Origin: Aeromicrobium phragmitis
GTDB lineage: Bacteria; Actinomycetota; Actinomycetes; Propionibacteriales; Nocardioidaceae
Length of the DNA: 64,000 nucleotides
Direction of reading: 5' to 3'
Assembly (NCBI RefSeq): GCF_003674095.1
Contig: NZ_RDBF01000004.1
Span: 186,001 to 250,000 of the forward strand
The notes beneath the pieces are model-generated. The model was not told the DNA's origin, ran no database searches, and worked only from the letters and a program-made list of their open reading frames with translations. Positions 16,301 through 22,943 of this stretch are shown piece after piece. How positions within the stretch are numbered: the first letter of the stretch is position 1; the number at the start of each line of letters is the position of its first letter. A program made the position numbers and the translations under genes.

Positions 16301-16944
16301 ACGCCGACCTCGCCGAGGTCTACACGGCGTGGGGCGGGTTCGCCTACGGCCGCGACCTCGACGGAGCGCCCGCCGCGGACGACATGCGCGCGAACTACCG
16401 GCGCATCCAGGTCGCGGCCAAGAACATCGACACTCGCGAGCACGACATCGCCGACTCCGACGACTACTTCCAGTACCACGGCGGCATGGTCGCCACGGTG
16501 CGCGCGCTGACCGGCAAGGACCCGAAGGCGTACGTCGGCGACTCGACGACGCCCGACGCGGTCAAGACCCGCACGCTCGCCGAGGAGACGAGCCGGGTGT
16601 TCCGCTCCCGCGTGGTCAACCCGCGTTGGATCGGCGCGATGCAGCGCCACGGGTACAAGGGCGCCTTCGAGCTGGCCGCGACGGTCGACTACCTGTTCGG
16701 CTTCGACGCCACCACGGGCGTCGTGCACGATTGGATGTACGAGCAGCTCGCGCAGTCCTACGTCCTCGACGAGCAGACGCAGCAGTTCATGCGGCAGTCG
16801 AACCCGTGGGCGCTGCGCGGGATCGTCGAGCGGCTGCACGAGGCCGCCGACCGCGGGCTGTGGGCCGAACCCGACCCCGAGACCCTGGCCGCGCTCCAGT
16901 CCGTCTACCTCGAGGTCGAGGGCGAGCTGGAAGACCGGCAGTGA
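13354..16944 (+). CDS. cobN: Cobaltochelatase subunit CobN
   Basis: A 1196-residue protein of the CobN/BchH family, the large subunit that inserts cobalt into hydrogenobyrinic acid a,c-diamide in the aerobic B12 pathway. Visible family blocks include LSAYPTKHSRVGNAVGLDTP, HLGKHGSMEWLPGKNAALS, DPRAVPSRLAYETGVAMADS, and the C-terminal region with RVSGFFRD-like IRISGFFRDAFPHV. Length is typical. It starts 36 bases after a cobalamin riboswitch with a GAGGAGG ribosome-binding site. The partner subunits CobS/CobT or ChlI/D-type proteins are not in the window. Confidence 0.96.
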   Translation: MTRIALLSTSDTDLLSARASGADYRYGNPARLTDDAVAGLLAEADLVVARILGSPDDLPAGLLESDVPRVVLGGEQQPNAQLMEFSTVTMGVAAEAHRYLAEGGPANLAQLHAFLSDTILLTGEGFEPPAVLPVWGWADRPAPAADLPRIGVLYYRAHEASGNTDFAHALADAIDATGEAVGLPIFSSSLRSAPDDLYEALGTLDALVVTVLAAGGQVPGAVSAGGDDEAWDVERIAALDIPVLQGLCLTSSRAEWEASDDGVTPLDSANQVAIPEFDGRIITAPFSFKEIDADGLPRYVADEERCRRVAGIAVSHARLRHTPPAERKLAIMLSAYPTKHSRVGNAVGLDTPVSAIRLLRRLRDAGYDLGAPGDIPGLDLDDDTAAGDALIHALIDAGGQDEEWLTAGQLTESHVRISADDYRRWLSELPDDLVEEVTEAWGPAPGSLFVNEQQEIVLATLQAGNVVILIQPPRGFGENPVAIYHDPDLAPSHHYLAAYRWLGSAVGDGGFGAHAAVHLGKHGSMEWLPGKNAALSASCATDAAIGSMPLIYPFLVNDPGEGAQAKRRAHATIVDHLIPPMARAESYGDIARLEQLLDEYANIQAMDPAKLPAIRAEIWTLMHAAEMHRDLGLEERPGDEEFDDFLLHVDGWLCEVKDAQIRDGLHVLGQAPAGEARVNLVLAILRAQQVWGGETGAVPGLRAALGLKEQDAQLGSVDEIEQRARELVQAMEDAGWDAAAAAGLHDDPEVVRVLEFAATQVVPRLAKTTDELDAVLHALDGGFIPAGPSGSPLRGLVNVLPTGRNFYTVDPRAVPSRLAYETGVAMADSLLQRHLDETGEYPTSVGLSVWGTSAMRTSGDDIAEVLALLGVRPEWDEASRRVNGLQVIGLEELGRPRIDVTVRISGFFRDAFPHVIAMLDDAVALVAELDEPDDQNYVRAHAQADLADHGDERRARTRIFGSKPGSYGAGILQVVESGNWRDDADLAEVYTAWGGFAYGRDLDGAPAADDMRANYRRIQVAAKNIDTREHDIADSDDYFQYHGGMVATVRALTGKDPKAYVGDSTTPDAVKTRTLAEETSRVFRSRVVNPRWIGAMQRHGYKGAFELAATVDYLFGFDATTGVVHDWMYEQLAQSYVLDEQTQQFMRQSNPWALRGIVERLHEAADRGLWAEPDPETLAALQSVYLEVEGELEDRQ

Positions 16945-16963
16945 CCGCCGCCGGAGAACTCGC

Positions 16964-17020
16964 TGAGTGTGACGAAAGGCAGCGAAATTCGCCTGATCTG
17001 CCTGCCAAACGTCACACTCA
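16964..17020. repeat. 57-bp palindromic element between cobN and cobF
   Basis: TGAGTGTGACG (16964-16974) and CGTCACACTCA (17010-17020) are perfect inverted repeats. Inside them GGCAG (16978-16982) and CTGCC (16998-17002) also pair, around a GCGAAATTCGC core that is itself a palindrome. It begins 20 bases after the cobN stop. No U-tract follows, so a REP-type element or an attenuating hairpin between the genes fits better than a classical terminator. Confidence 0.75.
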
Positions 17021-17041
17021 ACGCGTGAGGGAGGGACAGTG

Positions 17042-17791
17042 ATGCGGGTTCGGGTCATCGGCATCGGGCCGGGCGGTCTCGACCAGTTGACCGTTGAAGC
17101 GGTGCACGCGCTGCGGTCCGTCGACGCGTACCTCGTCGTCGAGAAGCGCGAGGACGATCCGCTGGTGGCCGCCCGCGAGGCACTCGTGGCCCGGCACGTG
17201 CCGCAGCCGCCGCCGACGATCGTGGTGCGCGATCCCGAACGGGACCGAAGCGCGCGGGTGGCCGGTGATGCCGCCGCGTACCGCAAGGCCGTCGCCGACT
17301 GGCACACCGCGCGGGCCGAACGATATGCCGCGGCACTCGACAAGGCTCCCGGCGACGTCGGCATCCTGGTCTGGGGTGATCCGGCCTTCTACGACTCCAC
17401 GCTCCGCATCCTCGACACCGTCGCCGCGTCGCGCCCGCTGGAGGTCGACGTCATCCCCGGCGTCTCGAGCCTGCAACTGCTCGCGGCCCGGCACGCGATC
17501 GTCCTGCACGAGGTCGGTCAGCCGCTGCACCTCACCACCGGGCGCAACCTGCCCGACGCGGTCGCGGCGGGGGAGCGCAACATCGCGGCGATGCTGCTGT
17601 CGTCGATCGAACCGTTCGCCGCGCTCGGTGACTGGACGATCTGGTGGGGCGCCAACCTCGGCACGGCCGACGAGGCGCTGGCCCACGGCACCGTCGCCGA
17701 CGCCCTGCCCGAGATCCGGGCCGCCCGCGAGCGGGTCAAGGACGCCGCCGGCTGGATCATGGACCTGGCGCTCCTCCGGAGCCCGGCGTGA
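17042..17791 (+). CDS. cobF: Precorrin-6A synthase (deacetylating) CobF
   Basis: A 249-residue protein of the class III tetrapyrrole methyltransferase fold. It has the N-terminal glycine-rich loop VRVIGIGPGGLDQLT, the VLVWGDPAFYDST region (ILVWGDPAFYDST) and VDVIPGVSSLQLLAARH, all typical of CobF. CobF methylates C-1 of precorrin-5 with loss of acetate in the oxygen-dependent route. ATG 17042 is preferred over GTG 17039 because GGGAGGGAC lies at a better distance. The stop overlaps cobQ (GTGA). Confidence 0.92.
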   Translation: MRVRVIGIGPGGLDQLTVEAVHALRSVDAYLVVEKREDDPLVAAREALVARHVPQPPPTIVVRDPERDRSARVAGDAAAYRKAVADWHTARAERYAAALDKAPGDVGILVWGDPAFYDSTLRILDTVAASRPLEVDVIPGVSSLQLLAARHAIVLHEVGQPLHLTTGRNLPDAVAAGERNIAAMLLSSIEPFAALGDWTIWWGANLGTADEALAHGTVADALPEIRAARERVKDAAGWIMDLALLRSPA

Positions 17792-19284
17792 GCGCTCGGC
17801 TGATGGTGGCCGGCACCACCTCGGACGCGGGGAAGTCGATCGTCACGACCGCGTTGTGCCGCGCCTTCGCCCGACGCGGCGTCCGGGTCGCGCCGTACAA
17901 GGCGCAGAACATGTCCAACAACTCGATGGTGTGCGAGGCCGCCGACGGGACTATGGCCGAGATCGGTCGCGCCCAGTGGATTCAGGCAGTCGCGGCCCGG
18001 GTGCGCCCCGAACCGGCGATGAACCCCGTCCTCCTCAAGCCCGGAACCGACCGGCGCAGCCACGTCGTGGCGATGGGCCGCCCGGCCGGAACGATCGCGT
18101 CGATGGACTTCGTCGAGGGCCGGCGGCATCTCGGGGCGCTCGCCCACGGCGCGTTCGACGATCTCAGCTCGCGGTTCGACCTCGTCATCGCCGAGGGGGC
18201 CGGCAGCCCGGCCGAGATCAACCTGCGGGCCAGCGACTACGTCAACATGGGGCTCGCCCGTCACGCCGGGATGCCGGTCGTGGTGGTCGGCGACATCGAC
18301 CGCGGCGGCGTGTTCGCTGCCTTCTACGGCACGGTCGCGCTCCTCGATGCGGCGGACCAGGCGCTCGTGGCCGGATTCGTCGTCAACAAGTTCCGCGGTG
18401 ACGAGCGACTGCTCCGCCCTGGCCTCGAGCAGCTCGAGACCCTCACCGGTCGTCGCGTCTACGGAACGCTGCCGTGGGACGCTCGTCTGTGGCTGGACTC
18501 GGAAGACGCGCTCGATCTCGAGGGCCGGCGCGAGCGCGGGACCGAGCATCCGCTGCGGGTCGCCGTGGTGCGGCTGCCGAGGATCAGCAACTTCACCGAC
18601 GTCGACGCTCTCGCGCTCGAACCGGGCGTGGATGTGCGCTTCGCGAGCGATCCCCGGGCTCTCGACGATGTCGATCTCGTCGTGCTTCCCGGGACGCGGA
18701 CGACCCTCTCGGACCTCGCCTGGTTGCGCGCGCGGGGTCTCGACGCCGCCGTTCTCGACCACGTCGGCCGCGGGGGAGCGGTGCTCGGCATCTGCGGCGG
18801 ATTCCAGATGCTCGGCGGCGAGATCCGCGACCCCGACGGTGTCGAGGGGGACGCCGGGGCGATCGGGCACGGGCTCGGACTGCTGGACGTCAGTACGGAC
18901 TTCGGCGTTGACAAGGTGCTCCGACTCCCCTCGGGTCAAGCGCTCGGTGAACCGGTCGAGGGGTACGAGATCCACCACGGACGCATCACCGTGCACGGCG
19001 GAGAGCCCTTCCTCGGTGGCGCCCATCACAGGAGCGTCTGGGGGACGATGTGGCACGGCAGCCTCGAGTCCGACGGCTTCCGCCGCGCCTTCCTGCGCGA
19101 GGTGGCGGTACGCGCGGGGCGGACCTTGCCCGAGTCGTCGGTCAGCTTCGGCGCCGCCCGGGAGGCGCGGCTCGACCTGCTCGCCGACCTCGCCGAGCAG
19201 CATCTCGATCTCGACGCGTTGCTCGCGCTCTCCCACGACGGTCCCGGTCGCCTGCCCGTGCTCGCTCCCGGAGCGGGCCGATGA
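17788..19284 (+). CDS. cobQ: Cobyric acid synthase CobQ
   Basis: A 498-residue glutamine amidotransferase. The N-terminal dethiobiotin-synthetase-like P-loop is GTTSDAGKS, followed by [26 protein letters not shown], and [10 protein letters not shown]. The C-terminal class I amidotransferase-like domain has the nucleophile in [12 protein letters not shown] and a His in YEIHHGR. It amidates the side chains b, d, e and g of adenosylcobyrinic acid diamide. GTG 17788 overlaps the cobF stop and its own stop overlaps cobK. Confidence 0.95.
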   Translation: MSARLMVAGTTSDAGKSIVTTALCRAFARRGVRVAPYKAQNMSNNSMVCEAADGTMAEIGRAQWIQAVAARVRPEPAMNPVLLKPGTDRRSHVVAMGRPAGTIASMDFVEGRRHLGALAHGAFDDLSSRFDLVIAEGAGSPAEINLRASDYVNMGLARHAGMPVVVVGDIDRGGVFAAFYGTVALLDAADQALVAGFVVNKFRGDERLLRPGLEQLETLTGRRVYGTLPWDARLWLDSEDALDLEGRRERGTEHPLRVAVVRLPRISNFTDVDALALEPGVDVRFASDPRALDDVDLVVLPGTRTTLSDLAWLRARGLDAAVLDHVGRGGAVLGICGGFQMLGGEIRDPDGVEGDAGAIGHGLGLLDVSTDFGVDKVLRLPSGQALGEPVEGYEIHHGRITVHGGEPFLGGAHHRSVWGTMWHGSLESDGFRRAFLREVAVRAGRTLPESSVSFGAAREARLDLLADLAEQHLDLDALLALSHDGPGRLPVLAPGAGR

Positions 19285-20030
19285 CCGTCCTGGTGCTCGG
19301 TGGGACGAGCGAGGCGCGCGCGGTGGCGGCGCTGCTTCAGGAGCGAGGGGAGCCGTTCCTGTCGTCGCTCGCCGGCCGCGTCGCCGAGCCGCGGCTCCCC
19401 GTCGGCCCGGTCCGCATCGGCGGCTTCGGCGGCATCGACGGGCTGCGCGCCTTCCTGCGCTCGGAGAACATCACGTCGGTCATCGACGCGACGCATCCCT
19501 TCGCCGAGCAGATGACCCGCCACGGATACCTCGCGGCTCGCGCCGAGGGCGTCAGGTACGTCCGGTTGGAACGACCGGGATGGAGCGGGACGCCCGGGGC
19601 GGAGCAGTGGCACTGGGTGGACGATCACGACGCTGCCGCGCGTCGTGCCGCGCGCCTCGGCGCACGTCCCATGCTGACCATCGGGCGGCGGCACCTGAGC
19701 CACTTCGTCGAGCCGTTGCGCGACCACGCCGTGCTCGCCCGCGTCGTGGACCGGCCGGACGAGCCGGTTCCGGCGGCCTGGCGCGTCCTCACCAGCCGAG
19801 GCCCGTACACGCTCGACGGTGAACGCGCGATCATGGCCGACCACGGCGCCGACGTCGTCGTCACGAAGGACTCCGGTGGCAGCTACACGCGGCCCAAGCT
19901 GGACGTGGCCGCCGAGCGCGGCATTCCCGTCGTCGTCGTGCGCCGGACCCCGCCGCCCTGGACCGATGCCGATGAGGTGACAGTCCTGTCCACCCCCGCC
20001 GACGCCCTCGACCACGTCACCCGGCCATAG
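19281..20030 (+). CDS. cobK: Precorrin-6A reductase CobK
   Basis: A 249-residue NADPH-dependent reductase: N-terminal [14 protein letters not shown] nucleotide loop, [32 protein letters not shown] and [15 protein letters not shown], all conserved in CobK/CbiJ. It reduces precorrin-6A to precorrin-6B. ATG 19281 is the coupled start (ATGA overlap). Its TAG stop is the first triplet of a dispersed repeat (TAGGTAGTCGAG), so the natural end of the gene abuts the repeat exactly. Confidence 0.94.
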   Translation: MTVLVLGGTSEARAVAALLQERGEPFLSSLAGRVAEPRLPVGPVRIGGFGGIDGLRAFLRSENITSVIDATHPFAEQMTRHGYLAARAEGVRYVRLERPGWSGTPGAEQWHWVDDHDAAARRAARLGARPMLTIGRRHLSHFVEPLRDHAVLARVVDRPDEPVPAAWRVLTSRGPYTLDGERAIMADHGADVVVTKDSGGSYTRPKLDVAAERGIPVVVVRRTPPPWTDADEVTVLSTPADALDHVTRP

Positions 20031-20290
20031 GTAGTCGAGCGAGACCAGGTTGCGTGACGTGGTCTCGATGCACCGCTCGTTCCTCGCGGTTACTCGACCA
20101 CCTATGCAGGGATCGCCGCTACTCGGCCATCAAACTCGGGCGTAGGTGGTCGAGTAGGAGGTCGCTCAGCGACCGACGTATCGAGACCAGGTTGCGTGAC
20201 GTGGTCTCGATCCGCTCCCTCGTTCCTCGGTCGCTACTCGACCACCTAGAGATCGCTTCGGTCGCTCAGCGACCGACGTATCGAGACCAC
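20028..20290. repeat. Cluster of three GGTGGTCGAGTAG-type palindromic units
   Basis: Unit A spans 20028-20105 (TAGGTAGTCGAG ... GAGACCAGGTTGCGTGACG ... TACTCGACCACCTA). Unit B spans 20141-20249 (TAGGTGGTCGAGTAGGAGG ... CTACTCGACCACCTA) and carries the extra hairpin GGTCGCTCAGCGACC. Unit C (about 20256-20290) is half of unit B. Units A and B are each near-perfect inverted repeats built from the modules seen near 379, 3140 and 4225. They fill the space between the convergent cobK and DivIVA-like genes, so they may terminate both. Confidence 0.85.
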
Positions 20291-20304
20291 GTGGCCTCGG
20301 CGGG

Positions 20305-21366
20305 TTACTTGCGCTTGTCTTCGTCGTCGGCGGGTTCGTCGAGTTCGAGGACCTGGGTGTGCTCGGCGTCGTCGAGGGCCTGGATCTCCTGGGTCTTGTC
20401 GCTGACCGGCTCGTCGACGTCATCCTCGTCCACGGGCAGGTCCGAGGTCTCGAGCTCCTCGGCGTTCTCCGGATCGAACGGATCGGCGATCGGGACGTTT
20501 CCGCCCGTGAGCGTGGCGAGCATCTGCCGCACGTTGGCGAGCTGAGCGTTGATGCTGTCGCGGCGCTGCATCGCGGCGGCGAGCTCGCGCTCGGAGTCGG
20601 CCCGGACCTTGGCCGCGGTCGCCTTGGCCTCGCTGACGATCTGCTCGGCGCGCTCCTGCGCGTCCCCGAGGAGACGATTCGCCTCGCGGAGCTTGTCCTG
20701 GTACTCGGCGTCGGCCTCGGCCTGACGCTTCTCCAGCTGCGCCTCCAGCTCCGAACTGCGGCGCTCGGCGTCGGCGAGCTGCTCCTGGAACTGCTGCTCC
20801 ACGGCGGCGCGGCGCTCGGCGAGAGTCTTCTCGAAGTCCGCCGACGCCTTGGCGGCCTTGGCGCGCTGCTCCTCGTACACCGCCTCGGCCTCCTGCAGAC
20901 GGCCGGCGGCCTCGCGGTCGGCCGAATCGATGCGGTCGTCGGCGGTGCGACGGGCGTCCTCAAGAAGACGGGCGACCTCGGCATCGACGTCGGCACGGCG
21001 CTTCTCGGCGTAAAGGTCGGCCTCGTCGCGGATCTGCTGGGCCGATCCCTCGATCTCGGCGCGACGGGCGTCCAACTCGGCGCCGACGCGCTCGCGCATC
21101 TCGCGCGCCTCTTCCTCGGCGAGCGCGAGGATCTGGCCGACGCGGGCGCCGAGGTGCTCGAACGAGGGCGGTTCGATCGGGCCCTCGCTCTCCTGGCGGG
21201 CGAGGTCGCGTTCCGTCTCGAGCTTCTCGATGTACGCGGTCAGCTCGTTGATGCGCCGACGCGAGACCGCAGCCTCGTCGGCGAGCGCCTGCAGCTTCGC
21301 GTCGACCTGAGCGGGCTCGTAGCCCCGCAGGACCATGCGGAAGTCGAAGGGGGAATCGGGAGTCAT
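20305..21366 (-). CDS. DivIVA-domain coiled-coil protein
   Basis: A 353-residue protein. Residues about 5-50 (FDFRMVLRGYEPAQVDAKLQ) match the DivIVA N-terminal membrane/curvature-targeting domain. Residues about 60-290 are an almost unbroken Ala/Glu/Arg-rich coiled coil, and the last 60 residues are acidic and probably disordered. Such proteins scaffold polar growth or septal wall synthesis in actinobacteria. Its ATG overlaps the stop of the upstream coiled-coil gene (ATGA), so the two are made together and may form mixed filaments. Confidence 0.8.
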   Translation of the reverse strand: MTPDSPFDFRMVLRGYEPAQVDAKLQALADEAAVSRRRINELTAYIEKLETERDLARQESEGPIEPPSFEHLGARVGQILALAEEEAREMRERVGAELDARRAEIEGSAQQIRDEADLYAEKRRADVDAEVARLLEDARRTADDRIDSADREAAGRLQEAEAVYEEQRAKAAKASADFEKTLAERRAAVEQQFQEQLADAERRSSELEAQLEKRQAEADAEYQDKLREANRLLGDAQERAEQIVSEAKATAAKVRADSERELAAAMQRRDSINAQLANVRQMLATLTGGNVPIADPFDPENAEELETSDLPVDEDDVDEPVSDKTQEIQALDDAEHTQVLELDEPADDEDKRK

Positions 21367-22775
21367 GACGTTTCGTCCTCAGGGGTCGGGTCGGATCGTT
21401 CGGGCACGGCCAGCGCGGAGATGACCCCCGAGAGCTGGCCGAGCTCGGCGGTGATCTGGTCGCGACGCTCGCGAAGTCGGGTGACCTCCTCGCGAGCGTC
21501 GTCGAGCATGGTGCGCGCTTCGCGACGCAACTCGTCGGCCTCGACGCGCGCCTCGCTGAGCAGCCGGTGGGCTTCCTCGCGCCGGGTCTGAACCTCGTCG
21601 TGGGCCTGCCGCTGCGTGCGCACGACCTCTTCGGCGACGCGCGTGCGCAGAGTCTTGGCTCCCGACTCGGCCTCCGCGAGCCGGCGGGAGGCCCGCTCCT
21701 CGGTGGCGGCGGCGTAGTCGTCGGCGCGGCGCCGCACGGCGGCCGCGTGGTCGTCGGCTTCGGCCCGGACGCTCTGTGCCCGTTCCTCGGCCTGCCGCTG
21801 CACGGCGAGGGCGGCGTCGGCCAGCTCCTGTGCCTCCTGCTCGGCGTGAGCCACCTGCGCCTCCAGCCGCGAGCGAAGACGCCGGACGACCTCGGAGGTG
21901 CGGGCGCGGGTGCGACGGACGGTGGCGGCGGCGTCGCGGTGACCGGTCAACCGGACCAGCCGGCCCTCGAGCTCGGCCGTCTGCAGCAGCGAGGCGACGG
22001 TCTCCTGCGTCCAACGCATCTGTTCGCGGGCCTCGGTGAGGATCCGGTCGGCCTCCTGCTGGGCGTCATTGACCAACGCGGCCGCCTGCTGCCGTGCGGC
22101 GGTCAGTTCGTCGTGAGCCAGTTGACGGTGCTCGCGTGCAGCGTCCGCAGCCTCCGTGCGCAGCCGGTCGGCTTCCTGGGTCGCGGCGCCGAGTTGCTCC
22201 TCGGCGCGGGTGCGGGCGCGGTGCAGGATCGCGGTGGCCTCCGCCTCGGCCGCGTCGGTGCGCTCCTGCACCAGCTCCGCGGTGGCGTCGTCGCGCTCCT
22301 GTGCCCGCTCGGCGGCCCCGGCGACGAGACGCTCCGCCTCGTCCTGTGCCGCTTGCAGTGCTTCCTCGGCCTCGCGCGTGGCGCGGTCGAGGATCTCCTT
22401 GGCCTCCGCGCGCTGCCGACCGGCGAGCTCCTGAGCATCGGCCAGCATCTCGTCGCGCTGCTGCTCGGCCGTCTGGATGAGCACGCTCGCCTGGTCACTC
22501 GCGTCGATGATGAGTTGATGAGCGTCCTTGGACGCCTCGTCGAGTTGGGACTCGGCGCGATTCAGGTCGCTCGTCGCCTTCTCGTGCGCCGCGCGCGCCT
22601 CGGCGTGCAGGCGCTGAGCCTCCTCCTCGAGGCGCTGCGCGTTCTCGGTCGCCCGACGCGCTTCCTCTTCGGCATCGGCCTGCAGTTGATCGGCCACGGC
22701 TTGCGCCCGCCGGAGCAGCGCGGCGACGCCGCTACCGTCTTCGGCAGCGAGGATCGCGGGCTGATCGGGGCTCAT
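21363..22775 (-). CDS. Long alanine/glutamate-rich coiled-coil protein
   Basis: About 470 residues, nearly all predicted coiled coil (repeated A-x-x-E-A-x-R patterns, few prolines or aromatics), beginning after a short MSPDQPAILAAEDGSG leader. It lacks a recognisable DivIVA N-domain. The composition resembles the Streptomyces FilP/Scy type of cytoskeletal proteins, which is a comparison of style and not a demonstrated homology. ATG at 22775 is preferred; an in-frame GTG at 22793 is also possible. Neither has a strong ribosome-binding site. It is the first gene of a two-gene operon divergent from the phytochrome. Confidence 0.7.
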   Translation of the reverse strand: MSPDQPAILAAEDGSGVAALLRRAQAVADQLQADAEEEARRATENAQRLEEEAQRLHAEARAAHEKATSDLNRAESQLDEASKDAHQLIIDASDQASVLIQTAEQQRDEMLADAQELAGRQRAEAKEILDRATREAEEALQAAQDEAERLVAGAAERAQERDDATAELVQERTDAAEAEATAILHRARTRAEEQLGAATQEADRLRTEAADAAREHRQLAHDELTAARQQAAALVNDAQQEADRILTEAREQMRWTQETVASLLQTAELEGRLVRLTGHRDAAATVRRTRARTSEVVRRLRSRLEAQVAHAEQEAQELADAALAVQRQAEERAQSVRAEADDHAAAVRRRADDYAAATEERASRRLAEAESGAKTLRTRVAEEVVRTQRQAHDEVQTRREEAHRLLSEARVEADELRREARTMLDDAREEVTRLRERRDQITAELGQLSGVISALAVPERSDPTPEDETS

Positions 22776-22943
22776 GTCTGATGATTCTCGCACTACGTCT
22801 CAAGACCGTCGACGCCCCTGTCCTGCCTAGCGGACGCTGAGCTTCCGCGGACGGATTCTCGTCTTCTGGTGACCCGACCGCTAAGGTGAGGCAGACCGGT
22901 TGAAAAAGCAGGCGGCCCGGCGATCGAAGGATTGAGGATCTAC

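Noticed and set aside
20028-20290. Repeat cluster as a CRISPR array
   Set aside because: Units are inverted palindromes of unequal length with no regular spacers and no cas genes.
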